The position numbers and the translations under genes were made by a program. Of a stretch of 42,864 nt of DNA, positions 6,216 through 13,816 are shown piece by piece (the first letter of the stretch is position 1; every line of letters begins with the position of its first letter). Source of the DNA: Collinsella aerofaciens (GTDB lineage Bacteria > Actinomycetota > Coriobacteriia > Coriobacteriales > Coriobacteriaceae); contig RQAP01000037.1 in NCBI GenBank assembly GCA_008671135.1, positions 1 to 42,864 of the forward strand. Reading direction: 5' to 3'. A model generated the notes under the pieces. The model searched no databases. It saw nothing but the letters and a program-made list of their open reading frames with translations, and was not told the DNA's origin.

Positions 6216-8447
6216 GTGGCACACAACAAACTGGAGGCAAGCCCCCAAGACCAGCGTGGTCAAGGCGGGCACGGAGCCATCCCCCTCTCCGCTGGCATGC
6301 TGCTTGTAACGCTCGGCGTCGTCTATGGCGACATCGGCACGAGCCCCATGTACACCATGAAATCAATCGTCGCCAACAACGGCGGCATCGGTACCGTCAG
6401 CGAGGACATGATCCTGGGCGCGCTTTCGCTCGTCATCTGGACCATGACACTCGTGACCACGGTCAAGTACGTGGTAATCGCCATGAAGGCCGACAACCAC
6501 AACGAAGGCGGCATCTTCGCCCTGTTTAGCCTGGTGCGAAAAGTGGCACCATGGCTGATCCTACCTGCCATGATCGGCGGCGCGGCGCTGCTCGCCGACG
6601 GCATCCTCACCCCCGCGGTCACGGTCACCACAGCCATCGAGGGCCTGCGTACCATCGAGTGGGGCCACGCGCTGTTGGGTGACGGGCAAACTAACGTCAT
6701 CATTATTACCATCATCATTATCTGCGGCCTGTTTGCCATGCAGCGCGCTGGCACCTCGTCAATCGGCAAGCTGTTCGGTCCGCTCATGACGCTGTGGTTC
6801 CTGTTCCTGGCAGGCGCCGGTCTGTTCAACATGCTCGGCAACCTGTCCATCTTGCGCGCGCTCAACCCCATCCGCGGCGTCATGTTTCTGTTCTCGCCCA
6901 TCAACCACTCGGGCATCATGGTGCTCGGCTTCGTCTTCCTGTCGACGACCGGCGCCGAGGCGCTCTATTCAGACATGGGCCACGTAGGCAAGGCCAACAT
7001 CTACGCATCCTGGCCGTTTGTTAAGGCGGCGCTAATCCTTAACTACCTGGGTCAGGGCGCTTGGCTGCTCGCCAACAATTCCAATCCCCAGATGCTCGCG
7101 ATGGATATCGTCAACCCGTTCTATATGATGCTTCCCGAGCCCCTGCGCCCCTTTGCCATCGTGCTTTCGGCCGTGGCAGCCATCATTGCCTCGCAGGCGC
7201 TCATCACCGGCTCGTTCTCGCTGGTATCCGAGGCAACGCGTCTCAACCTTATGCCGCATCTGCGCATCCACTACCCCAGCGACACCAAGGGTCAGCTCTA
7301 TATTCCGCTCGTCAACAACATCATGTGGGTCGGCTGCATCTTCATCGTGCTGCTGTTCCAAAACTCCGAGCGCATGGAGAGCGCCTATGGCCTCGCCATC
7401 ACCGTGACCATGCTCATGACCACCACACTGCTGACGAGCTATATCGCCGGCATCCTCAAGCACAAGCTGGGTGCCTGCGTCTTCGCCCTGCTCTTTGGTG
7501 CCATTGAGCTGTGCTTCTTCGCCTCGTGCCTCACTATGTTCTTTGACGGCGGCTACGTCATGATCTTCCTGGCCGCGCTGCTGTTCGGCCTTATGTATGT
7601 GTGGCGCCGCGGCACCGCCATCGAGCGCACGCAAACGATCCTGCTGCCCGTCTCCAAGTACATCGATCAGCTCAACCGCCTGCGCAACGACGAGACCTAT
7701 CCCGTGCTCGCCGACAATCTGGTATTTCTCACCAACAGCCCCGACCCGCTCACGCTCGACCGCGACGTGCTTTATTCCATCCTGGACAAGCACCCCAAGC
7801 GCGCCAAGGCATATTGGTTCATCAACGTGCACGTTACCGACGAGCCCTATACGCATGAGTATTCCGTTGAGACCTTTGGCACAGACTTCCTGTTCCGCGT
7901 GCGCTTGGACCTGGGCTTTAAGGTCAACCAGCGCATCAACGCCTACCTACGCCAGATCGTCGGCGACCTGATGGCATCGGGTGAGTTGCCGCCGCAGCAT
8001 CACACCTACTCTATCTACGAGACACGCGGCAACGTGGGCGACTTCCGTTTTTGCATGCTGCGCAAGATGCTTGCCCCCGAAACGGACATCAACCGCAACG
8101 ACCACCGTGTGATGGCCATCAAGTACGCCGTCCGCCGCGCCTGCGGAAGCCCGGCACGTTGGTATGGTCTCGAGAACTCGGCCATCATCATTGAGTACGT
8201 ACCGCTCTTTGCCCGCATGCGTCCGGCAGTCAAGCTCGTACGCACCCAGGTGCCGCTCGAGATCCTGATCGAAGAGGCCGAGGAAATGGAAGTCGACATC
8301 TTCTCGGACGACCTGGTCAACGGCAACGAAGCCGGTAAGGACATGAACGTCGATCCCACCGAGTTGCTCGAGAGCGTCGCCGATACGCCCGAACAGCAAC
8401 AGCTCGACGGCCTCGAGAGTGAACAACTCAACGACGCCAACTTCTAG
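6216..8447 (+). CDS. kup: Potassium uptake permease Kup
   Basis: The protein has 743 residues and is a proton-coupled potassium importer of the KUP/HAK/KT family in the cytoplasmic membrane. The hallmark GVVYGDIGTSPMY begins the first helix. Further family motifs are NHNEGGIFALFSLVR, GGAALLADGILTPAVTV and TGAEALYSDMGHVGKANI. About twelve membrane segments run to residue 450, and a cytoplasmic domain of nearly 300 residues follows. GTG 6216 is chosen because AAGGGAG lies five bases before it; the ATG at 6198 has no ribosome site and overlaps the end of the leader. The gene is alone between hairpins. The acidic C-terminal 40 residues are less conserved. Confidence 0.95.
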   Translation: MAHNKLEASPQDQRGQGGHGAIPLSAGMLLVTLGVVYGDIGTSPMYTMKSIVANNGGIGTVSEDMILGALSLVIWTMTLVTTVKYVVIAMKADNHNEGGIFALFSLVRKVAPWLILPAMIGGAALLADGILTPAVTVTTAIEGLRTIEWGHALLGDGQTNVIIITIIIICGLFAMQRAGTSSIGKLFGPLMTLWFLFLAGAGLFNMLGNLSILRALNPIRGVMFLFSPINHSGIMVLGFVFLSTTGAEALYSDMGHVGKANIYASWPFVKAALILNYLGQGAWLLANNSNPQMLAMDIVNPFYMMLPEPLRPFAIVLSAVAAIIASQALITGSFSLVSEATRLNLMPHLRIHYPSDTKGQLYIPLVNNIMWVGCIFIVLLFQNSERMESAYGLAITVTMLMTTTLLTSYIAGILKHKLGACVFALLFGAIELCFFASCLTMFFDGGYVMIFLAALLFGLMYVWRRGTAIERTQTILLPVSKYIDQLNRLRNDETYPVLADNLVFLTNSPDPLTLDRDVLYSILDKHPKRAKAYWFINVHVTDEPYTHEYSVETFGTDFLFRVRLDLGFKVNQRINAYLRQIVGDLMASGELPPQHHTYSIYETRGNVGDFRFCMLRKMLAPETDINRNDHRVMAIKYAVRRACGSPARWYGLENSAIIIEYVPLFARMRPAVKLVRTQVPLEILIEEAEEMEVDIFSDDLVNGNEAGKDMNVDPTELLESVADTPEQQQLDGLESEQLNDANF

Positions 8448-8467
8448 CGACGTCACAAATCAACGAC

Positions 8468-8505
8468 AGCGGCCCTGCACCTCACGAGAGACACAGGGCC
8501 GCTTT
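8468..8505 (+). terminator. Intrinsic terminator after kup
   Basis: AGCGGCCCTG (8468-8477) pairs with CAGGGCCGCT (8494-8503), followed by TTTGCATT. It lies 20 bases after the kup stop and before the convergent bile salt hydrolase gene. Confidence 0.8.
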
Positions 8506-8526
8506 GCATTGCGGTAAAGCTATCGG

Positions 8527-9492
8527 CTACGAACGGCGCGGCTCGGGAACCACGAGCCTATCGGGGCTCGCGCCCTCGGCATCCATCAGGCTCACGTAGC
8601 GAATCGACGGATCCCCATACATCGCGTAGTAATAATTGCCCGTGCGCGCGCTAAAGCATCCGGTGTAGATAGTCTTCTCGAACTTGCCATCGCCCATCCT
8701 GGACGCCCCCTCGATCATCACCACGCCCTCGAGCGAGCGGAACATGCGAACGACGTTTTCGGTCTCGCTCTCCTTTTGCGGGTAATTGGCATTGAGGTAC
8801 GCTGCCTTTACAAAACGGCTCGGCGAATAGCAATCGCCCGGAATGCCGCGCATGCCGGCACCGGCTCCATAGGGCTTGAGCTCGGCGCCACGCCATGTCG
8901 CCGTCTGCGGAAAATCGCTTGTGGCGGTGATATAGGTGCGGAGGTTTTCCATGTGCCACGGGAAGGTGGGCTGATTGGCAAGGGTGTCGACCGGATCGTC
9001 GTATACATGCAGGCCGTCAGCCATCATCTCGACCACGATGCTGCGCTGGCTGTCGCCGATAATCCAATGGAGCAGCGACACGCCCAGCCCCTCTCCGGCA
9101 GATTTGGCGACAATCACCGTGTCGCGCAGCGCGGCCTCGACCTCATCGACCGTCGAGAACGTCGCTGCCACCCACAGGGGAAACTCATAGGCCGCGATAT
9201 TGGTCTTGCCGTCGACAGGGCCCTCGGCATACTCGGCATAGCCGGGAAAGTTGAGCCCCGCCACAGCCAGACCCGCATCGTTACCGCAATCGAAAAACAT
9301 GGGATAGTTCTTGTAATCGATGCACATACCGATCACCGCGTGTGCCGCTGTCGCGTCGTCGATAAACGAATACGGGATGTGGAACCCGCGCGGCATCACG
9401 CGAACCTGTTGGCCGTAGTCAAAGCTCCAGTCGAGGTTGCGGCCCAGATACATGTGACCAGAATTATCGGTAAATCGAATACTCGTACACAT
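8527..9492 (-). CDS. bsh: Bile salt hydrolase (choloylglycine hydrolase family)
   Basis: The protein has 321 residues and is a cytoplasmic Ntn-type amidase that frees taurine or glycine from conjugated bile acids. Cys2 becomes the N-terminal nucleophile after Met removal. The expected partners are present: Arg18 and Asp21 in GRNLDWSF, Asn in AGLNFPGYA, Asn in LANQPTFPWHMENLR and Arg in YSPSRF. These match bifidobacterial bile salt hydrolases closely along the full length, more so than penicillin V acylases. ATG 9492 has AGGAGG four bases upstream. An upstream in-frame extension to 9555 would displace the catalytic Cys from position 2 and is rejected. The gene stands alone. Bile salt activity is expected, but substrate preference cannot be read from sequence. 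Confidence 0.93.
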   Translation of the reverse strand: MCTSIRFTDNSGHMYLGRNLDWSFDYGQQVRVMPRGFHIPYSFIDDATAAHAVIGMCIDYKNYPMFFDCGNDAGLAVAGLNFPGYAEYAEGPVDGKTNIAAYEFPLWVAATFSTVDEVEAALRDTVIVAKSAGEGLGVSLLHWIIGDSQRSIVVEMMADGLHVYDDPVDTLANQPTFPWHMENLRTYITATSDFPQTATWRGAELKPYGAGAGMRGIPGDCYSPSRFVKAAYLNANYPQKESETENVVRMFRSLEGVVMIEGASRMGDGKFEKTIYTGCFSARTGNYYYAMYGDPSIRYVSLMDAEGASPDRLVVPEPRRS

Positions 9493-9553
9493 AGCGCCTC
9501 CTAGCTTTACGTTCTTGCTAATTTCATTGTCTCCAAACAAAAAGGCGCTAAAC

Positions 9554-9591
9554 ACAAAAGCCCGGACATGACAACAATGTCATGCCCGGGC
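9554..9591 (-). terminator. Intrinsic terminator of the deformylase-like gene
   Basis: On the minus strand GCCCGGGCATGACA pairs with TGTCATGTCCGGGC (one G-U pair) around TTGT, followed by TTTTGTGTTT. It sits between the deformylase-like gene and bsh, which run in the same direction. The bsh promoter must therefore lie in the roughly 60 bases after it. Confidence 0.88.
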
Positions 9592-9625
9592 CAAAAGCAC
9601 AGGTTCAATCCCCGATCAAATCACT

Positions 9626-10045
9626 CTAGACAAGTTTGCCGAGACAATGGTCAATCATGTGTTGAATCATTTGCGCCTCGAAGCCCACAAAGTCCTGCTT
9701 GCGCTCGCGCATCTTGCCGTCGACGATCACGTCAAAGGCAACCTTGCACTTGATATAGCGCGTGGACTTGGTGACCTCCTCGTGCGTCAGGCAGCTCTCC
9801 TCCATCTTGCTTGCGCCCAGACCAAACACCAGACGGGGGTTGTAGAGCACATGGGGCTCGCCGGCATCGTCCAGGTAGACGCAGACCTTCTTGGTGACGC
9901 CAATCTGGTTGGCGGCAAGGCAGCCGGCATCGTCGAGCGACTTGATGGTATCGATCAGGTCCTGTGCCACCGACTCGTCCTCGACGGTCGCGACCTCGCA
10001 ACGCTGGGACAGAATAGCCTCGTCGTGGCAGAGCTCTTTAATCAT
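9626..10045 (-). CDS. Peptide deformylase-like protein, catalytic Glu replaced
   Basis: The protein has 139 residues. Motif 1 is CLAANQIG, with the expected Gln present. Motif 2 reads EESCLT instead of EGCLS but keeps the metal-binding Cys. Motif 3 reads QHMIDH, so both metal-binding His remain but the catalytic Glu of HExxH is Met (codon ATG at this site). Loss of the general base should abolish or greatly reduce deformylation while leaving metal and peptide binding possible. ATG 10045 is chosen because GGAGG lies five bases before it. The ORF extends to an earlier ATG at 10057, but that would place the ribosome site inside the coding region. The gene is monocistronic with its own terminator. 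Confidence 0.87.
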   Translation of the reverse strand: MIKELCHDEAILSQRCEVATVEDESVAQDLIDTIKSLDDAGCLAANQIGVTKKVCVYLDDAGEPHVLYNPRLVFGLGASKMEESCLTHEEVTKSTRYIKCKVAFDVIVDGKMRERKQDFVGFEAQMIQHMIDHCLGKLV

Positions 10046-10238
10046 ACGTTCCTCCATAGGGGTCGTTGTAACTGCTTAAGTATACGGTACCCACACATTT
10101 TCATACGGAAAATACCGCCCGTCCGCTACAAAGCGCCGAACATCAACATGTGAGGAACAGCAAGGTTGTAAAGGCGATATAGTGAATGAGTTCGTGTCAA
10201 TCGGCCTAAACTCGGGGCCGAACAAGGAAAGGGTATGC

Positions 10239-11552
10239 ATGGACGAACTTTTTCACGTCAGTGAGCGCAAGTCCACAATCGGGACCGAACTTCGCGCTGG
10301 ACTGACAACATTCCTGGCGATGGCCTACATCATCGCCGTCAACCCCGCAGTGCTCTCGGGCGCCGGCATCGATGCGGGAGCACTCGCCTGCGCCACTTGC
10401 CTGGGCGCCGGCATCATGACCATCTGCATGGGCATCTTCGCCAACCGCCCGCTCGCCTGCGCGTCGGGCCTGGGCATCAACGCCATGATCGCGGGCATCG
10501 CCACCACCATGTGCGGCGGTGACTGGCACGTGGCCATGAGCGTTATCTTCCTCGAAGGCATCGTCATCTTGCTGCTCGTCCTTTGCGGCCTGCGCGAGGC
10601 CATCATGGACGCCATCCCCGTGGTCCTGCGCCACGCCATCTCGGTGGGTCTGGGCCTGTTTATCGCCATGATCGGCCTGTGCGACGCCGGCATCATCACC
10701 GCTGGCGCCGGTACGCTCGTCGGCCTGGGCGACATCGCCTCCCCCACCTTTATCGTCGGCATCATCTCCATCGTCGTGACGGTTGCCCTGGCTTCCCGCA
10801 ACGTGCCGGGCTCGCTGCTCATCGGCATCATCGTCGCCGTTATCGCCGGTATCCCGCTGGGCGTCACCCACGCCCCCGAGGGCCTCATCGCACCGCTCGA
10901 CTTCTCGACCTTTGGCGCCCCGTTTGCCAGCACCGCAGACGGCAACATGGCCATCGTGAAGGTTCTGACCGACCCGATGCTGCTCGTCGTTGCCTTCTCG
11001 CTGCTCATGAGCGACTTCTTCGACACCATGGGCACCGCGATGGCCGTCGCCAAGCAGGGCGAGTTCTTGACCGAGGACGGCAATGTCGAGGACATCCGTC
11101 CCATCCTGGTCGTCGACTCCGTGGCCGCTGCTGCCGGTGGCTTTATGGGCGTCTCCTCCATCACCACCTTCGTCGAGTCCACCTCTGGCGCTGCCGACGG
11201 TGGCCGCACGGGCCTTACCTCCGTCACCACCGGCGTGCTGTTCATTCTCGCCGCGTTCTTCTCCCCCATCGTCACCATCGTTTCCAGCGCCGCCACCTGC
11301 GGTGCTCTGGTCTACGTCGGCTACCTCATGATGAGCGAAGCCTCCGAGATCGACTGGTCCGACGTGTCGCAGGGTTTCCCGGCGTTCATGATCGTCGCCG
11401 GCGTGCCCTTCACCTACTCCATCTCTGCCGGCATTGGCCTAGGCTTTATCGCCTACGTGATCGTCGCGCTCTTTAAGGGCGAGGCCTCCAAGATCAAGCC
11501 GCTCATGTGGATCGCAGCCCTTGCCTTCCTCGTCTACTTCTTCGTGGCGTAA
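10239..11552 (+). CDS. NCS2-family purine permease (PbuG/AdeP type)
   Basis: The protein has 437 residues and about 12-14 membrane segments, and probably imports hypoxanthine, guanine or adenine with protons. It begins FHVSERKSTIGTELRAGLTT followed by FLAMAYIIAVNP, the standard opening of the azg/PbuG branch. It also has ACASGLGINAMIA, SLLMSDFFDTMGTAMAVA and GGFMGVSSITTFVESTSGAA, the substrate-site motif region of this branch. ATG 10239 follows AAGGAAAGGG; the earlier GTG 10182 lacks a ribosome site. A terminator follows. The last 14 codons plus the terminator are duplicated about 2.06 kb downstream (13567-13676), where they form a scar between two surface-protein genes. Confidence 0.92.
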   Translation: MDELFHVSERKSTIGTELRAGLTTFLAMAYIIAVNPAVLSGAGIDAGALACATCLGAGIMTICMGIFANRPLACASGLGINAMIAGIATTMCGGDWHVAMSVIFLEGIVILLLVLCGLREAIMDAIPVVLRHAISVGLGLFIAMIGLCDAGIITAGAGTLVGLGDIASPTFIVGIISIVVTVALASRNVPGSLLIGIIVAVIAGIPLGVTHAPEGLIAPLDFSTFGAPFASTADGNMAIVKVLTDPMLLVVAFSLLMSDFFDTMGTAMAVAKQGEFLTEDGNVEDIRPILVVDSVAAAAGGFMGVSSITTFVESTSGAADGGRTGLTSVTTGVLFILAAFFSPIVTIVSSAATCGALVYVGYLMMSEASEIDWSDVSQGFPAFMIVAGVPFTYSISAGIGLGFIAYVIVALFKGEASKIKPLMWIAALAFLVYFFVA

Positions 11553-11578
11553 CGGCACAGTCTGCCAAAGCAGAACAC

Positions 11579-11620
11579 AAAAGCGCGGAGTCGCATCGAG
11601 CGGCTCCGCGCTTTTCTTTT
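11579..11620 (+). terminator. Intrinsic terminator after the purine permease
   Basis: AAAAGCGCGGAG (11579-11590) pairs with CTCCGCGCTTTT (11604-11615), followed by CTTTT. A slightly diverged copy lies at 13639-13676. Confidence 0.9.
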
Positions 11621-11760
11621 AAAGCCAGGCAACGCACGGACGCGCGATGTATTGTTTCCCAAGTTTTGGACATTTTGCCCTCCAAACGGCACTACCGCCG
11701 ACTACATCCTGCAGATATGCTGGGCGTAATCGCATAGGCCCTATGAGGATGGGAGTAACC

Positions 11761-13545
11761 ATGGCCGCCTTGTTCACGACCCCCAAGCGCAATGACAAAA
11801 CCTCAGGAGCCCATTTTATCGAGCCCGACGTGCGCCGTCGCACGCTGCTCGCACACGGCAGCTGGCGCCGCGTGACGCGCCGCATCGTCTGCGGCCTGGC
11901 CTGCGCGCTTACGGTGAGCTCGCTGCTCATGCCGAGCGTCTCGCTCGCGGCCGAGTGGGTGGACGTCGGCGGCACCCAGTACAACGCCGGCACCGCGGCG
12001 GGCGACGCCGCCGGCACCTGGAGCTGGGACGGCGCCGACGATATGAAGCTCAACGGCTATGACGGCGGTGCGATCCAGGCTGCGGGCAAGCTCAACATTG
12101 CCTACGAGGGCAAGAACACCGTGAAAACCGAGCCCGATTACACCGGAGCCGCCATCAAGGCGCAGGATGGCACTAGCCAGAAAGCAGAGTTGAACATAAC
12201 GAGCTCGAATAGCACGGATGAGCTCAATGTGACAGCTGAGGCCGATGCAATTAAATCCACAGGCGACCTCTCCATTTCTGGCCCAGGCACTGTGAACACC
12301 ACAAGCACTTCTTCCGCCGGAATTGAGGCAAAGGGCGATCTCTCTATCACGGGCTCGGGCACTGTGAATGCAACGGGCGGTACCGAAGGCATCCAATCCA
12401 AGGGCGAGACCACCATCGATTCCTCTGGCACAGTGATCGCTAAAGGAGGCGAAGGCTACGGCATCGCCGCGGGCAGTGACCTCATCATCAAAGGCGGTGG
12501 CAAGGTAGAAGCAAGCTCTATAGAAGAAGCGGCGATTTGGGCTGACGGCGGCATTAACATCTCGGGCGGCAGCCAGGTCAAGGCGAACTCCGAGGGAGAT
12601 CTTGCCGTCGACACTGAGGGCAGTCTCGCGGTCACGAACGCCTCCCTTGACGCAAGCGGTGTTGAATATGGTGTCTATGCCTACAAGGGCGTTACGCTCG
12701 ATCACGCGACCGTGACGGTCCGTACAAGCGCGAGCGGCGGCCAGGCCATCGCCCTCATCACTGACGGGGACGACATCGTCATCAAGAATGGTTCCATCGT
12801 GGACGCGTTCGCGGAAGGCAAATTCTCGGTTGCAATCTCTACCAGAAACCACCAGCCAAACGTCGCTGGCGGCCACATCTACATCAGCGACTCCGTTGTT
12901 AAGGCTATAGCCCGCTATGTCGAGACCGGTGGCGATGGCCCCGATCACTACAGCAACGACCAAAGCGGCCAGGTCATCCCTGAGCCTAGGGGTCTGAACA
13001 TCGGTATCTTCGCCCAGACCTACGAGGGCATCACGCCCGCGAGTATCTCGATCGTCCGCAGCAGGGTCACGGCCGAGGGAGACACGGCGGCAATCTTCGC
13101 TCTTGCCATAAGCGAGGATGGCAAGGCGATCGGCACCATCAAGATCGAAGGCGCTCCCATCCAGACGCCCGCAGGCGGCAAGATCATTAACTATTACAAC
13201 GAGGAAGAGTACGGCCCCAGCATCTCCTACGAGGCAGGTCAAACCATCGGCACGGGCGACGCCACGGTCGACTCCCCCTACGACGAAGCTGTCGCCAAGC
13301 GCACGGCCACCGTGCCTCCCGAGGAGATCAAACCCGAGGAAAAGCCCGGCGAGACCAAGCCCGAGGGTTCCAAGTCCGAGGGCACGAAGACGACCAAGAC
13401 CGTTGCAGTTGCAGCCACGGGAGCCAAGACCACCGGCAAGCTCGCGGCAACCGGCGACGCCTCGAACGCAGCCATCGTGGCAGCCGCCCTTGCAGGAACA
13501 GCCACCATCGCCGCGGGCGCCGTGGTGAGCCGCAAGCGCTCGTAA
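11761..13545 (+). CDS. Sortase-anchored beta-helix surface protein (copy 1)
   Basis: The protein has 594 residues. A long signal peptide carries Arg pairs (RRVTRRIV), a hydrophobic core and LMPSVSLAAEW, with cleavage expected after SLA or LAA near residue 62. Residues 75-480 are made of short repeats such as GDLSISGPGTVNTTS, GDLSITGSGTVNATG and GSDLIIKGGGKVEAS, as expected for a right-handed parallel beta-helix like the carbohydrate-binding Cthe_2159 group. A Lys/Pro/Glu-rich wall-spanning spacer follows. The C-terminus has LAATGD, a hydrophobic helix and SRKRS, which fits a sorting signal of the LAxTG type used by actinobacterial sortases. GGGAG precedes ATG 11761. The ligand is unknown. Copy 2 follows directly. 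Confidence 0.85.
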   Translation: MAALFTTPKRNDKTSGAHFIEPDVRRRTLLAHGSWRRVTRRIVCGLACALTVSSLLMPSVSLAAEWVDVGGTQYNAGTAAGDAAGTWSWDGADDMKLNGYDGGAIQAAGKLNIAYEGKNTVKTEPDYTGAAIKAQDGTSQKAELNITSSNSTDELNVTAEADAIKSTGDLSISGPGTVNTTSTSSAGIEAKGDLSITGSGTVNATGGTEGIQSKGETTIDSSGTVIAKGGEGYGIAAGSDLIIKGGGKVEASSIEEAAIWADGGINISGGSQVKANSEGDLAVDTEGSLAVTNASLDASGVEYGVYAYKGVTLDHATVTVRTSASGGQAIALITDGDDIVIKNGSIVDAFAEGKFSVAISTRNHQPNVAGGHIYISDSVVKAIARYVETGGDGPDHYSNDQSGQVIPEPRGLNIGIFAQTYEGITPASISIVRSRVTAEGDTAAIFALAISEDGKAIGTIKIEGAPIQTPAGGKIINYYNEEEYGPSISYEAGQTIGTGDATVDSPYDEAVAKRTATVPPEEIKPEEKPGETKPEGSKSEGTKTTKTVAVAATGAKTTGKLAATGDASNAAIVAAALAGTATIAAGAVVSRKRS

Positions 13546-13567
13546 ACACTTTTTCGCACGGGACGGG

Positions 13568-13612
13568 TGGATCGCGGCCCTTGCCTTCCTCGTCTACTTC
13601 TTCGTAGCGTAA
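13568..13612 (+). pseudogene. Permease tail scar (last 14 codons and stop)
   Basis: The frame reads WIAALAFLVYFFVA-stop, identical in protein sequence to the end of the permease at 10239-11552. No start codon or ribosome site is attached. It is a remnant of the duplication and is not expected to be expressed. Confidence 0.9.
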
Positions 13613-13638
13613 GGGCAAGGCTGCAAAAGCTGAACAAT

Positions 13639-13676
13639 AAAGCGCGGAGTCGCCATGCGGCCCCGCGCTTTTCTTT
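13639..13676 (+). terminator. Intrinsic terminator, duplicated copy
   Basis: AAAGCGCGG (13639-13647) pairs with CCGCGCTTT (13663-13671), followed by TCTTTT. It came with the permease scar but now ends transcription of surface-protein copy 1. Confidence 0.85.
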
Positions 13677-13816
13677 TAGCGCCGGTCCCTGCGCCGGCGT
13701 GCGGCCTATTTCTCCCCCATTTTGGCCATTTTGCCCTCCAAACGGCACTACCGCCGGCAACATCCAGCAGATACGCTGAATCTAGTCGTATAGGCCCTAT
13801 GAGAACGGGAGCAACC

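Larger units (their letters stand above)
11506..13559 (+). repeat. Tandem duplication, unit 1
   Basis: This unit runs from the last 15 codons of the NCS2 permease through its terminator, a conserved leader (TTTTGCCCTCCAAACGGCAC at 11679) and the first surface-protein gene. It repeats at 13567-15612 with an offset of about 2060 bases. The ends of both surface genes keep a similar tail (TAAACACTTTTTCGCAC versus TAGACGCCTCTGCGCAC), marking the right boundary. Confidence 0.85.

Noticed and set aside
7032..7856. Long open frame on the minus strand opposite kup
   Set aside because: It is the shadow of kup; low-complexity His/Gly/Asp composition and no ribosome site.
11803..13242. 479-codon minus-strand frame opposite surface-protein copy 1
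   Set aside because: It mirrors the repeat-rich sense gene, has no family motifs, and would overlap the gene completely.
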